The notes under the pieces: generated by a model | The model's database searches: none | What the model was told of the DNA's origin: nothing | The model's input: the letters and a program-made list of their open reading frames with translations, nothing else | Part shown: one piece after another, positions 1 through 7,801 of the stretch | How positions within the stretch are numbered: position 1 is the first letter of the stretch | Layout of the letters: each line of letters starts with the position of its first letter | NCBI GenBank assembly: GCA_027459725.1 | Contig: DAIDHK010000011.1 | Coordinates: 1-38,360, forward strand | Source: Candidatus Levyibacteriota bacterium | Lineage (GTDB): Bacteria > Patescibacteriota > Microgenomatia > Levybacterales > UBA12049 | Length of the DNA stretch: 38,360 nucleotides | Direction of reading: 5' to 3' | Position numbers and translations under genes: made by a program

Positions 1-163
1 ACGTTTTTTTATTAACTTCAGTGAAAATTTTTAGTACGTTATAATCAAATTTTATATTATTATAGTGGTAGTAATGGGATCAAACTATAGAAGCAAAAAT
101 ATATACCTTTTATACTAAATAAAATTATGGATCAAACAAGTTAAAAAAACAAGCTTTTTTAAT
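1..163. other. Intergenic, no gene seen
   Basis: No convincing reading frame. A short direct repeat (ATGGGATCAAAC at 73-84, ATGGATCAAAC at 127-137) and AT-rich filler are all that stand out. rpoB, which follows rplL in many bacteria, is not here. Confidence 0.5.
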
Positions 164-218
164 CCACAAAAAAACCTCGCTACAAAGGAGAGATTCTCAA
201 ACTATGTTACGAGGTTTT
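164..218 (-). terminator. Intrinsic terminator after rplL
   Basis: Arms AAAACCTCG (171-179) and CGAGGTTTT (210-218) form a hairpin four bases past the rplL stop. Read on the minus strand the stem runs into a U-rich tract (A-run at 168-174 on the plus strand). It closes the ribosomal operon before any rpoB gene. Confidence 0.85.
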
Positions 219-221
219 CTG

Positions 222-614
222 TTATTTTAATTCAACGGTTGCTCCCGCTGCGGTTAATTTTTCTTTCGCTTCATCAGCGGTTTTCTTATTAACCTGAGTC
301 ATAACCTCTTTTGGAGCTGTATCAGCTAAGTCTTTAGCTTCTTTCAGACCCAAGGTTGGGACTAATTCGCGGATAGCTTTAATAACAGCAATCTTGTTAG
401 CTCCTGCACTTGCGAGAACTACATTAAAGACTGTTTGTTCTTCGGCTGGAGCACCTGCTGCTGGAGCGGCACCTGCTGCTGGAGCGGCTGCGACTGCCAT
501 AGCTGCGGCTGATACGCCAAACTTTTCTTCCAAGGCCTTGACCAAGTCAGAAAGTTCTAAAACAGACATTTCTTCAATTGCTGACATTAATTCTTCTTTA
601 GTTAATTTTGCCAT
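222..614 (-). CDS. rplL: 50S ribosomal protein L7/L12
   Basis: This is the acidic stalk protein that recruits translation factors to the 50S subunit, as dimers on L10. The 130 residues follow the family order: an N-terminal dimerisation helix (about 1-35), an Ala/Pro/Gly-rich hinge (about 38-58) and the conserved C-terminal domain with the [10 protein letters not shown] segment near residue 89. The start is fixed by a strong Shine-Dalgarno GGAGGTGA (624-631 on the plus strand) 9 nt upstream. It follows rplJ by 30 nt in one transcript and ends at a terminator. Stalk genes are usually made in excess over L10, which fits this unusually strong ribosome site in a window where most genes lack one. 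Confidence 0.97.
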   Translation of the reverse strand: MAKLTKEELMSAIEEMSVLELSDLVKALEEKFGVSAAAMAVAAAPAAGAAPAAGAPAEEQTVFNVVLASAGANKIAVIKAIRELVPTLGLKEAKDLADTAPKEVMTQVNKKTADEAKEKLTAAGATVELK

Positions 615-644
615 TTTTAATTCTCACCTCCTTCAGATATTAAA

Positions 645-1169
645 TTATTGTTTTTTCTGTGCAATAGCGTTCAAGGTCATAACTAAACTCTGCATATTCC
701 AGGTTAAAGCACGATGTAAGCCCTGGATAGGTTGTTTCATCATGCCCAATAATTGAGCCTGTAGAACTGGTTTGGAAGGAAGTTTAGACAGTTTGTCTAC
801 ATCACTGGCTGATAGCCACTGATTTTCTAAAAATCCTGCCTTGATAACAGGCAAATTGATTTCTTTGATTGATTTAGCGATGATCTTAAGAGGTTCTACT
901 ATATCAGCATAGGTGAATAAAGCGGCCGTGGGCTGATTGAAAACTTCTTCATTGGTAGCTTTATCACCTAAAGCGCGTTTTAGGAGTGTATTTTTGGTTA
1001 TAACAAATTCTCCATCAAGTTTTTTTACTGCTTTTTTCAAACCTTCTAATTGTTGATGGGTAAGACCTGTGTAATTAGTCAGCACAATACCTTTAGATTT
1101 GGCCACTTTGGCACTCAATTCATCGGTTATTACTATTTTCTTCTGTTTATTTGCGCTTATTTTAGCCAT
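645..1169 (-). CDS. rplJ: 50S ribosomal protein L10
   Basis: L10 anchors L7/L12 dimers to 23S rRNA. The 174 residues show the family pattern: a basic N-terminus, the VLTNYTGLTHQQLEGLKK segment (about residues 30-47), the NTLLKRAL rRNA-binding stretch near residue 60 and an amphipathic C-terminal helix that would bind L7/L12. A GGAG ribosome site (plus strand 1177-1180) lies 7 nt before the ATG and is itself the 3' arm of a hairpin. The gene has its own promoter and an L10-type leader upstream, separating it from rplA. L10 with bound L7/L12 is expected to repress its own operon through that leader. Confidence 0.96.
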   Translation of the reverse strand: MAKISANKQKKIVITDELSAKVAKSKGIVLTNYTGLTHQQLEGLKKAVKKLDGEFVITKNTLLKRALGDKATNEEVFNQPTAALFTYADIVEPLKIIAKSIKEINLPVIKAGFLENQWLSASDVDKLSKLPSKPVLQAQLLGMMKQPIQGLHRALTWNMQSLVMTLNAIAQKKQ

Positions 1170-1170
1170 A

Positions 1171-1270
1171 AAAAAACTCCTGTGAGGAGTGTGATAAGAA
1201 TTAAGTCTATATAAATTCTTGATTCTCCTCGGTTGGTCTTGTTTTTTGCCAACTGTCTTTGGATCTTTAA
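1171..1270 (-). promoter_or_regulatory. L10 leader (autoregulatory attenuator)
   Basis: Minus-strand reading gives the L10-leader signature CCAAAGACAGTTGG (plus 1249-1262), a loop, then CCAACCGAGG (plus 1227-1236), the known binding site of the L10-L7/L12 complex. Downstream is ACTCCT-CAC-AGGAGT (1176-1190) followed by six Us, a compact intrinsic terminator just before rplJ. The GAGGAG of the binding site (1225-1230) can instead pair with CTCCTC (1184-1189), around an inner AAGAATT/AATTCTT stem (1196-1202 with 1214-1220), and would break the terminator. Protein binding should free the terminator. The signature is seen; the switching is inferred from the Bacillus model. Confidence 0.85.
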
Positions 1271-1278
1271 TTAATAAT

Positions 1279-1307
1279 AGTATAACAAATTTCAGTTACG
1301 TTCGCAA
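1279..1307 (-). promoter_or_regulatory. rplJL promoter
   Basis: Minus strand TTGCGA, 17 nt, TATACT. It lies between rplA and the L10 leader, so rplJL can be transcribed apart from secE-nusG-rplKA. Confidence 0.8.
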
Positions 1308-1311
1308 CCGA

Positions 1312-2118
1312 TTAAACTTGAATACTAGAATAATCTACTTTAATTGCCGGTGACATGGTCAGTTTAAGAGTTGCATCTTTGACTTGGGTAGCTGGTAGTG
1401 CTGCTGCTATAGCTTTAGCATTGTCAACTAGTTTATCCTCACCAAAAGAAATTTTACCCAAAGTCATATGTAAAATAGGAAATTTGGCTTCAGTTTTGAA
1501 TTGTACCTGACCATTTTCAAACTTTTTGGCTACTTCTTCAGGATTAGGAGTAACAGTGCCGTTTTTAGGATTTGGCATTAAGCCTTTAGGGCCTAAGATA
1601 CGGGCAACTTTAGCTAATTTTGGCATCATTTGTGGTTGAGCTACTAAAACGTCAAAATCTATTTGACCTTTTTCGATTTTAGCTATGATTGCTTCGTCAG
1701 CGATTGCTACTCTTATTTTTTTACCAGTTCCATGAGGTAATACAGTGTTAACAGTTACACCTTGAGATTGTGTATTAACATGCAATTCCACTGATTCATC
1801 AAATTTTGCTCTTTGCAATTGTTTTAAAAGTGTCAGAGCTTCATCAAAGGTATATACCTTTTTCTTGTCTACCAATTCCGCAGTTTTTTGATAACCGGAT
1901 GAGTGAATTTTTGTATGAGCTTTCTTAACTGATTTTTTTGCAGCTTTAACAGGTTGTTCCTCCTGCTTAATAGTTTTCACTTCCTCAACTACAGAGGTGT
2001 CCTCAGTTTTTTCGGCTTTTTTCTCTGCACGTTTGGCTTCTGCTCTTTGCCTTGCTTCTAATTGTTGTTTTTTCTCGGCCTTTTCATCTCCTAGAGCTTT
2101 TATTCTAATTTTTCCCAT
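1312..2118 (-). CDS. rplA: 50S ribosomal protein L1 with N-terminal extension
   Basis: L1 forms the mobile stalk that helps deacylated tRNA leave the ribosome. The conserved core begins near residue 72 (SGYQKTAELVDKKKVYTFDEA) and includes GPKGLMPNPKNGTVTPN near residue 180, the family hallmark. At 268 residues it is about 35-40 longer than a usual bacterial L1, because of a charged Lys/Glu/Ala-rich extension at residues 1-70 that looks disordered. Four bases separate it from rplK, so the two are probably translationally coupled. L1 has been lost from some Parcubacteria, so its presence fits a Microgenomates-like lineage. Confidence 0.95.
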   Translation of the reverse strand: MGKIRIKALGDEKAEKKQQLEARQRAEAKRAEKKAEKTEDTSVVEEVKTIKQEEQPVKAAKKSVKKAHTKIHSSGYQKTAELVDKKKVYTFDEALTLLKQLQRAKFDESVELHVNTQSQGVTVNTVLPHGTGKKIRVAIADEAIIAKIEKGQIDFDVLVAQPQMMPKLAKVARILGPKGLMPNPKNGTVTPNPEEVAKKFENGQVQFKTEAKFPILHMTLGKISFGEDKLVDNAKAIAAALPATQVKDATLKLTMSPAIKVDYSSIQV

Positions 2119-2122
2119 AAGT

Positions 2123-2545
2123 TTATCCTACCTTTACACCCATTGAGCGGGCTGTTCCAGCTACAATTTTCGCACCTTGTTCTATATCATCGGTATTTAA
2201 GTCTTCCAGTTTATCACCTGCAATTTTTTTTGCTTGATCCCAAGTCAATGTACCAGCCTGGTCTTTATTAGGGCGTCCGGATCCTTTTTCTTTACCAATA
2301 GCTTTTTTTATCATTTCAGCCACTGGTGGTTTTTTAGTAATGAAAGTAAATGTACGATCCTCATAAACAGTAATGACTACAGGCAAAATATTGCCTTTCT
2401 GATCAGCAGTTTTATCGTTAAACGCTTTAACAAATTCCATGATTGGTAGTCCTTGTTGACCCAGAGCAGGCCCAACAGGTGGCGCAGGAGTAGCAGAACC
2501 AGCTGGTATATTAAGTTTTATTAGTGTTTTAATTTTCTTAGCCAT
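2123..2545 (-). CDS. rplK: 50S ribosomal protein L11
   Basis: L11 binds the GTPase-associated region of 23S rRNA at the stalk base. The 140 residues match the family length. The N-terminal domain carries [20 protein letters not shown] (about 10-29) with its proline-rich signature, and the C-terminal RNA-binding domain has [10 protein letters not shown] at the very end. It sits 14 nt after nusG and 4 nt before rplA in the leftward operon. There is no clear Shine-Dalgarno before its ATG. Confidence 0.97.
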   Translation of the reverse strand: MAKKIKTLIKLNIPAGSATPAPPVGPALGQQGLPIMEFVKAFNDKTADQKGNILPVVITVYEDRTFTFITKKPPVAEMIKKAIGKEKGSGRPNKDQAGTLTWDQAKKIAGDKLEDLNTDDIEQGAKIVAGTARSMGVKVG

Positions 2546-2559
2546 ATAGTTTAAATCAG

Positions 2560-3138
2560 TTAAATCTTTTTAACTTGCAGGAAATCTAACTCTACCGGAG
2601 TTTCACGGCCAAAAATACTTACAAGTACGCGGATTTTACCACGTGCGTCATCTATATTGTCAACTGTGCCCAAGAAATCGGTGAAAGGACCGTCGGTAAT
2701 CTTGACCGCCTCGCCAACCGAGAAACTGGCTTGATACGTTGGTTGCTCCATTTTGATAAACTTCTGGATAGCTTCGACTTCCTGTTCAGAAATTGGTGTT
2801 GGTTTGTTACCGGAGCCTATAAAAGCTGTTACTCCCTGAGTACTGCGTACCAGAACCCAACTTTCATCATCAAGAATCATGCGAATTAGTACATAACCAG
2901 GAAAGATTTTTTCTTTAACGGTTTCTTTCTTACCTTGACTGACTTTAATAGTATCTCTTGTTGGAACAATCACTTCAAAGATGCGATTTTCAAAACCCAT
3001 TGTCTCGACTCTTTGCATCAATTGAGTAGCAACTTTATTTTCATGTCCGGCATAGGTATGCACGATATACCACTTACCTTGTTTGGAGGTGTCTATTTTT
3101 GTGTCCTTAATTGTACTTTGTGTTTTTGTCTCGTCCAT
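2560..3138 (-). CDS. nusG: Transcription elongation/termination factor NusG
   Basis: NusG binds RNA polymerase, aids processivity and links it to ribosomes or Rho. After a polar leader of about 20 residues, the NGN domain starts at [19 protein letters not shown] (about 22-40) and includes FPGYVLIRM. The C-terminal KOW domain holds [15 protein letters not shown] (about 146-160). The length, 192, is normal. The secE-nusG-rplK-rplA order is the classic bacterial arrangement, and nusG begins 2 nt after the secE stop. Confidence 0.97.
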   Translation of the reverse strand: MDETKTQSTIKDTKIDTSKQGKWYIVHTYAGHENKVATQLMQRVETMGFENRIFEVIVPTRDTIKVSQGKKETVKEKIFPGYVLIRMILDDESWVLVRSTQGVTAFIGSGNKPTPISEQEVEAIQKFIKMEQPTYQASFSVGEAVKITDGPFTDFLGTVDNIDDARGKIRVLVSIFGRETPVELDFLQVKKI

Positions 3139-3140
3139 AT

Positions 3141-3323
3141 TTATTTAATTAACAGTTGCATTGCCTGGGTAAGAATATAATCTAAGCCGCCGACATAGAG
3201 GCCAACTACTAGACTAATTATCAAAACTACCAGTGTCAAACGTATTATTTGAGCCTGTGTCGGCCAAGTAACTTTCATTACTTCGTCGCGAGTTTGCAAT
3301 AAATACCTTACTGCCGAATTCAT
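3141..3323 (-). CDS. secE: Preprotein translocase subunit SecE
   Basis: Small essential partner of SecY in the Sec channel. The 60 residues have the single-helix form: an amphipathic stretch with DEVMKVTWPTQAQ (about 13-25), the conserved WP of the family, then one membrane span (about 28-50). It is the first gene of the leftward secE-nusG-rplK-rplA operon. Its ATG lies 12 nt from a good -10 box, so the 5' leader should be only a few bases. Confidence 0.93.
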   Translation of the reverse strand: MNSAVRYLLQTRDEVMKVTWPTQAQIIRLTLVVLIISLVVGLYVGGLDYILTQAMQLLIK

Positions 3324-3335
3324 ACAGGTCAGATA

Positions 3336-3364
3336 ATTTTATCAGATTGGCCACGGTTATTCAA
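3336..3364 (-). promoter_or_regulatory. secE operon promoter
   Basis: Minus strand TTGAAT, 17 nt, TAAAAT, then 12 nt to the secE ATG. It implies a leader of about 6 nt and no room for a Shine-Dalgarno site. Confidence 0.7.
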
Positions 3365-3511
3365 TAGGCCATGGTAGAGTGGTGTGCAAAACTCGTAAAG
3401 GATTGATTTGACAATAAAAAGTAATTGACACCATTGGAACATTTATAAATATTTTATGAACTCTACTAAAATAATCACATACATCCTATAGCATAATTGG
3501 GTATATTTTGC

Positions 3512-3517
3512 TATACT
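3512..3517 (+). promoter_or_regulatory. -10 box of the 3530 gene
   Basis: TATACT, 12 nt before the ATG. No convincing -35 at 17 nt; a TTGACA at 3425-3430 is too far away to pair with it. Confidence 0.45.
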
Positions 3518-3529
3518 TTCACTTTCCTT

Positions 3530-5683
3530 ATGAAAGTAGAAGCTGCACGAACCTATTTTAAAGACGTTGGGAAAAGCCTTAAGTCATTCTCAGAGCCCAA
3601 TAGTAGAAGTACAACAGTTGTAGAACGAAGAGAAGTAATGGAAAATTTTCGTAGAACCCCTGAGTATCAAGATGCTTTTATAACACTACGGACAGATTCT
3701 CATATAAGAAGAATGTTAGGTAAAGAATTACCTGAGCGTTCACATGCAACCTATAGATTACTATCTGATACGCTAGAACCTGTGGTTGTATTTGGAGATG
3801 CAGCTACATTAGATGAAGGGAAGAATTTGACTATGTGTGGTACGCGCATGGTTAACAAATACATAGAACCATTGTCACTTAGATTATCTAACGGACAGAA
3901 TAAAAAAGTGGTACGGCTGATAGAGAAGACAAATGCTGGAATAGACATATTAAACGCATTGGATACTTTAGCTAGAACTAAAGAAGGAAATAAAAAAGAT
4001 TTTACCACAGCAACTGGTATGGCTTTTGATTATTTTAAAATTGCAGTGAAGCTTATGACACATGGAGTATATGCTAAATTACAAGAGATATTTGAGACAG
4101 TAGATAAAAGTGAAAATGTTGGATTAGCAATACAGACTAAAGAGCATTCAACTACAGATTTAGTAAATATGCATGTTCAGGGTATGACATTAGGTAAATT
4201 ATTTACTATGGATTTTACATCTGACAATTTAGTAAAAGCATATTCTTTCTTAACAAGTACCAGTGTAAATGGATTTAATCTGGGAGAAGAGCAGAATCCC
4301 TTACCCGTGGATCCCGTCACTCCTGTAGATCAAGAATATCCTCTATTTTATCAATCAACGTTACGTCTCTTGCCACAGTATGTTGCGAGTTTGTTACAAA
4401 TGCGACAAAGTGATATTAAGACTCAAGCAAAGTTGTTAAATATACCAGATGATGTTACTAACTATGCCGAGGAGATGTATACTCATCTTTTTAAACTTCG
4501 TTCAAAGATAGTAGATCTCATTTTTGATCCTAGATCTACGTCATTTCCTGCTTTAAGAGATATACTTATGCAAAATTTACAAAAGAATAGCGAATTCAGA
4601 GACGCATCTTTGATTGTGTTAAATCCTGGCTTTAAATATGTATTCTCATTTTTAAGGCAGGCAAAAACGTTAGCTCAAAAAGATACTAGTGGGAACGAGG
4701 CATTTTATCAGTTCTTAGTGGACTCTACATATAGATATATTGAAGGAATGCCTGATGATATCTTATTAACTCGAGAGGATAGTTTTAGTTTCTTTGAAAA
4801 TTTAAGCAAGGAAAAAGCACTATGTGGAGAGGCGCAAAGTCTGGATGTTGGACAATTCACAAAGTTATACCATGCAATTAGAGGTAAAGAATCAAGAGAG
4901 ATATATATTATTGGAAGTCAATTATTAGGCAATATCGATTTAAACGGCTTGTTAAAACCTTCGAGAATTATGGTTAGATTTCCTCAAGATAAAGTAAAAA
5001 TTATTGGCGTTGATTTTGTCTATATTAACGAAGAAGGAGAACATCAAGAGATTAGCGTTGAAGTAGATTTAAAGAAATCAAAAATTGATTGGAATTTTGT
5101 AGAGGATTTTAATGATCCGGATATGAGTGCACTCTCAACATCTATTTATTCGGCGATATTATCCTCGCTATCGTTTATAGATGTAGTGACAACTGAGGGA
5201 TATTCTAAAAAAATTGAAGATGCTAAGCAAAGGAATAGGACGGTAAGGCCATCAAATACATCATCAAAAGTCGAATCTATCATTATTAACGGACTTCCTG
5301 AAGAAACTCATACTGAAAAGGTGAAAACCAGACCCTCTATTTCTAGTCCACGAGAAGTTCAAGCGATTAATATCCTGTTAGAAGAAACACAGAGAAGTAA
5401 TGGTACTATTATTCTAGAGGGTAACCCAATAATACAACAGGGACTTGATACGTTATCAAGTGTAGATGCTCGAAGTATACAAGCATCTCTAAAATCGTAT
5501 AATGAACAAGGGAAAGGAAGTATTAAGCGACTCCACTTTCCAGCCCCTGATGGAACCATATTATATTCTAGAAGAGTTGGACATAATCGCGTGCTTTTAA
5601 GAAAAAATAATGCCGGAGATTTTGAAGTATTAGCCATTGGGAGACGAGCTGACATTTATCGAAAATACAGAATAGAGACATAA
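3530..5683 (+). CDS. Unknown large protein with RelE-like C-terminus
   Basis: I do not recognise this 717-residue protein as a whole. It has no signal peptide or membrane span and is mixed helical and charged through about residue 600, with a low-complexity Ser/Thr/Lys linker near 570-620. The last 65 residues (IKRLHFPAPDGTILYSRRVG, then VLLRKN and VLAIGRRADIYRKY) follow the RelE/ParE toxin pattern of a basic beta sheet ending in iG.R.diY. That resemblance is by eye. The ATG at 3530 is chosen over an upstream TTG because TATACT (3512-3517) would place the transcript start near 3524. No antitoxin-like partner is adjacent. It stands alone between divergent secE and galU and may be an accessory gene. 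Confidence 0.75.
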   Translation: MKVEAARTYFKDVGKSLKSFSEPNSRSTTVVERREVMENFRRTPEYQDAFITLRTDSHIRRMLGKELPERSHATYRLLSDTLEPVVVFGDAATLDEGKNLTMCGTRMVNKYIEPLSLRLSNGQNKKVVRLIEKTNAGIDILNALDTLARTKEGNKKDFTTATGMAFDYFKIAVKLMTHGVYAKLQEIFETVDKSENVGLAIQTKEHSTTDLVNMHVQGMTLGKLFTMDFTSDNLVKAYSFLTSTSVNGFNLGEEQNPLPVDPVTPVDQEYPLFYQSTLRLLPQYVASLLQMRQSDIKTQAKLLNIPDDVTNYAEEMYTHLFKLRSKIVDLIFDPRSTSFPALRDILMQNLQKNSEFRDASLIVLNPGFKYVFSFLRQAKTLAQKDTSGNEAFYQFLVDSTYRYIEGMPDDILLTREDSFSFFENLSKEKALCGEAQSLDVGQFTKLYHAIRGKESREIYIIGSQLLGNIDLNGLLKPSRIMVRFPQDKVKIIGVDFVYINEEGEHQEISVEVDLKKSKIDWNFVEDFNDPDMSALSTSIYSAILSSLSFIDVVTTEGYSKKIEDAKQRNRTVRPSNTSSKVESIIINGLPEETHTEKVKTRPSISSPREVQAINILLEETQRSNGTIILEGNPIIQQGLDTLSSVDARSIQASLKSYNEQGKGSIKRLHFPAPDGTILYSRRVGHNRVLLRKNNAGDFEVLAIGRRADIYRKYRIET

Positions 5684-5882
5684 CTATTGTTATAGTGATA
5701 TTTATGTATTCTATCAAAGCAGTTCTCAAAAAAATTAATCCACAACCGGATAACTATATCTCCGGGAAGTTTCAAGTATTTTACTTAAGCTTGGTGAAGA
5801 TTATAAATATATTTAAAATTTTTCTTACAGAACTTAGGGTTTGTTACTCTTACAAAACTTTTACTCTACCATTGTAACGATG

Positions 5883-5891
5883 TGTTATAAT
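5883..5891 (+). promoter_or_regulatory. Extended -10 promoter of galU
   Basis: TGT followed by TATAAT (5886-5891), an extended -10 element that can work with a poor -35. The ATG lies 19 nt downstream. The rest of 5684-5910 holds no gene I can support. Confidence 0.6.
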
Positions 5892-5910
5892 CCTCATATA
5901 TTTAAAGAAT

Positions 5911-6804
5911 ATGCAGAAAGTTCGTAAAGCAGTCATTCCGGCAGCAGGATTTGGGACACGTTTACTCCCGCAGACTAAGGCTATGCCTAAGGAAATGCTG
6001 CCGGTAGTTGATAAGCCAATTATTCAATATGTAGTGGAAGAATTGGTTGAGGCAGGGATTCAGGATATTATCATTGTTACTGGTTACCACAAGCGTACTA
6101 TTGAAGATCACTTCGATCGTCCTTCTACGGAATTGATAGATAATTTGAAGATGGGTGGAGCAAAAAAGTTACCTCTTCTTCAGAGTGTGGAAAAGATTTC
6201 TGACATGGCTAATTTCATTTATGTTAGACAGAAAGGTCCTTATGGCAATGGTACACCCTTATTAAATGTTCGTCATCTGATAGGTGATGAACCATTTATT
6301 TACACTTGGAGTGATGATTTCATCAAAGCTTCTCCCAAGTCTCGTTTTCAGCAGTTGCTGGAGATTTATGAGGAATTTGGATGGCCGGTACTGGCAAGTT
6401 TTCGAGCAAAGAAAGCCGAAGACTATGATAGATATGGATTTGCTGGGGGTAAGATTTTACGGGATGGTTTGATAGACGTGGAAACTATCATTGAAAAGCC
6501 TGGCAAGAACAAAGCACCTTCTGATTTGGCTAATGTGAGTGGTTTTATCTTTAATCCTGATATTTTTGATTATTTAGATCACGCATATAAGAATCTTAAA
6601 GAGGGGGAGGAGTTATATTATAATGATGCTTTGAAGTTAATGTTGCATGATAAAAAACATGTTTTGGCTGCTGAGATCAAAGATGGTAAGTACTATGATA
6701 CAGGTAATAAGCTTGAGTATCTAAAGACAGTAGTCGAGTTTGCGTTGGCCAATCCTGATGTCAAAGAGCCTTTTGCTAAATTCCTCAAAGAGCTAAAATT
6801 TTAG
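5911..6804 (+). CDS. galU: UTP-glucose-1-phosphate uridylyltransferase
   Basis: Makes UDP-glucose from UTP and glucose-1-phosphate in the cytoplasm, for glycolipid, polysaccharide or wall-polymer synthesis. The nucleotide-binding signature AGFGTRLLPQTKAMPKEML (about residues 12-30) is clear, with DKPIIQYVVEE after it, GPYGNGTPLL near 110 and WSDD (about 133-136) as the likely metal/sugar site. The 297 residues match bacterial GalU. It is followed 64 nt later by a PAP2 phosphatase with its own promoter, so the two form a loose envelope pair rather than a tight operon. Confidence 0.93.
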   Translation: MQKVRKAVIPAAGFGTRLLPQTKAMPKEMLPVVDKPIIQYVVEELVEAGIQDIIIVTGYHKRTIEDHFDRPSTELIDNLKMGGAKKLPLLQSVEKISDMANFIYVRQKGPYGNGTPLLNVRHLIGDEPFIYTWSDDFIKASPKSRFQQLLEIYEEFGWPVLASFRAKKAEDYDRYGFAGGKILRDGLIDVETIIEKPGKNKAPSDLANVSGFIFNPDIFDYLDHAYKNLKEGEELYYNDALKLMLHDKKHVLAAEIKDGKYYDTGNKLEYLKTVVEFALANPDVKEPFAKFLKELKF

Positions 6805-6835
6805 ATTTTCAAAATACTTTTATCAGAGCCATTTT

Positions 6836-6865
6836 TTGTGTTAGTATATTTAAGCTGTTTATAAT
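6836..6865 (+). promoter_or_regulatory. Promoter of PAP2 gene, near-leaderless
   Basis: TTGTGT, 18 nt, TATAAT (6860-6865), only 3 nt before the ATG at 6869. Transcription would start at or just inside the start codon. Confidence 0.6.
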
Positions 6866-6868
6866 GTT

Positions 6869-7507
6869 ATGTGGAAGAAGAAGAACTTATTTTTAGCCGG
6901 TTCACTTTTATTTATTATTTTTGTTTTCTTCTCGTATTTAGTACACAAAAATCTATTTACCCAATTTGATTTTAACAGTACAGTTCACTTACAAGATGAT
7001 ATATCTAGACATTTTGATCTGCCTTTTTCTTGGTTGAGCATTATCGGTAACGTTGAGGTGATGAGCGTTGTGCTAGGCTTGATATTAATTATTTACTGGC
7101 TGTTTAATAAGAGAATAAAGGCCTTATTGATTTTTCTTTTTTTTGCCGGAATGCATTTACTGGAATTGTTCGGTAAGACTTTTGTACATCATCCACCACC
7201 ACCACATTTCATGTTACGCACACAATATCCCGTGAACTTTCCGCAGTTTTATGTCAGCACACAGAATTCTTATCCATCCGGTCATGCTGCCAGAGCCTTG
7301 TTTGTAACAGTAATTTTAGCCTTGATAGTAGGAAAAAATAAAAAGCTGAACAGACAGATGAAATGGCTAGCCTATGGGTGTTTGATGATTTATGATGGTT
7401 TTTTGCTGATAAGTCGAGTCTATCTAGGAGAACACTGGAGTTCAGACGTGATAGGAGGCTCGATGCTTGGAGCTAGCTTCGCACTTGTCTCTGCTATCTT
7501 ACTTTAG
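6869..7507 (+). CDS. PAP2-family membrane phosphatase
   Basis: A membrane acid phosphatase of the PAP2 superfamily, which dephosphorylates lipids such as undecaprenyl pyrophosphate or phosphatidylglycerophosphate. The 212 residues contain about five or six membrane spans. Motif 2 is YPSGHAARA (about 136-144) and motif 3 is SRVYLGEHWSSDVIGG (about 181-196), giving both catalytic histidines and the aspartate. Motif 1, normally K-x6-RP, reads KTFVHHPPPP (about 106-115), so the arginine is replaced by proline. The substrate cannot be told from sequence; undecaprenyl pyrophosphate recycling would suit the wall genes in this window. Confidence 0.85.
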   Translation: MWKKKNLFLAGSLLFIIFVFFSYLVHKNLFTQFDFNSTVHLQDDISRHFDLPFSWLSIIGNVEVMSVVLGLILIIYWLFNKRIKALLIFLFFAGMHLLELFGKTFVHHPPPPHFMLRTQYPVNFPQFYVSTQNSYPSGHAARALFVTVILALIVGKNKKLNRQMKWLAYGCLMIYDGFLLISRVYLGEHWSSDVIGGSMLGASFALVSAILL

Positions 7508-7528
7508 CCTCAATTAGGCCCATAATAC

Positions 7529-7557
7529 TTGACATGGTCAACCTGGTATGTTATAGT
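7529..7557 (+). promoter_or_regulatory. Strong promoter of candidate RNA
   Basis: TTGACA (7529-7534), 17 nt, TATAGT (7552-7557): the consensus -35 with optimal spacing. It points into a region without a supported gene and predicts a start near 7564. Confidence 0.8.
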
Positions 7558-7563
7558 AATTTT

Positions 7564-7791
7564 CTCTGTATGTGTTGTTCGTATCAGGTTGCTAAATGCC
7601 CCTGATACACAAGACGACCATACCGATATTTACTTATCGGGGAGGTGTGGCTTTGAAATAATAATATATTTCAATTTTTCTGCCTTCCCGTTAGTCTTTA
7701 TGAGACGAACTGAAGGTAGGAAGCTGTTTATGAGTACAAAGGAAGGGCAGGACTTTTGTACTAAAAACGTAAACAGCTTTCTGCCTTTTTT
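7564..7791 (+). ncRNA. Candidate structured small RNA, ~228 nt
   Basis: The interval between a consensus promoter and a terminator folds into successive hairpins: GTATCAGG/CCTGATAC (7581-7608); CCATACC/GGTGTGG enclosing CGATA/TATCG (7618-7650); GAAATA/TATTTC (7655-7672); CTGCCTTC/GAAGGTAG with inner GTCT/AGAC (7680-7719); and AAGCTGTTTA/TAAACAGCTT with inner GTACAAA/TTTGTAC (7721-7779). The last runs through CTGCC into six Ts (7786-7791). GGTAG (7715-7719) can pair either with CTGCC at 7680 or with CTGCC at 7781, so hairpins four and five compete. I see no tmRNA tag, T-arm, RNase P or SRP signature. The next plus-strand gene is over 1 kb away, so it is not a leader. Confidence 0.65.
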
Positions 7792-7801
7792 GGTTTATTT
7801 A

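Noticed and set aside
394-756. Plus-strand frame opposite rplL and rplJ
   Set aside because: Shadow of the Ala/Pro-rich hinge codons of L7/L12.
3346-3375. GGCC...GGCC repeat upstream of secE as a tRNA or hairpin gene
   Set aside because: No cloverleaf forms; the segment is explained as promoter spacer.
5695-5877. Frame of 60 codons before galU
   Set aside because: AT-driven composition, no promoter or family resemblance.
7564-7791. tmRNA, RNase P RNA, SRP RNA or 6S RNA
   Set aside because: No tRNA-like ends or tag frame, no GAGGAAAGUC core, no GGAAGGAAGCAGCC-type loop, and no closing stem between the two ends.
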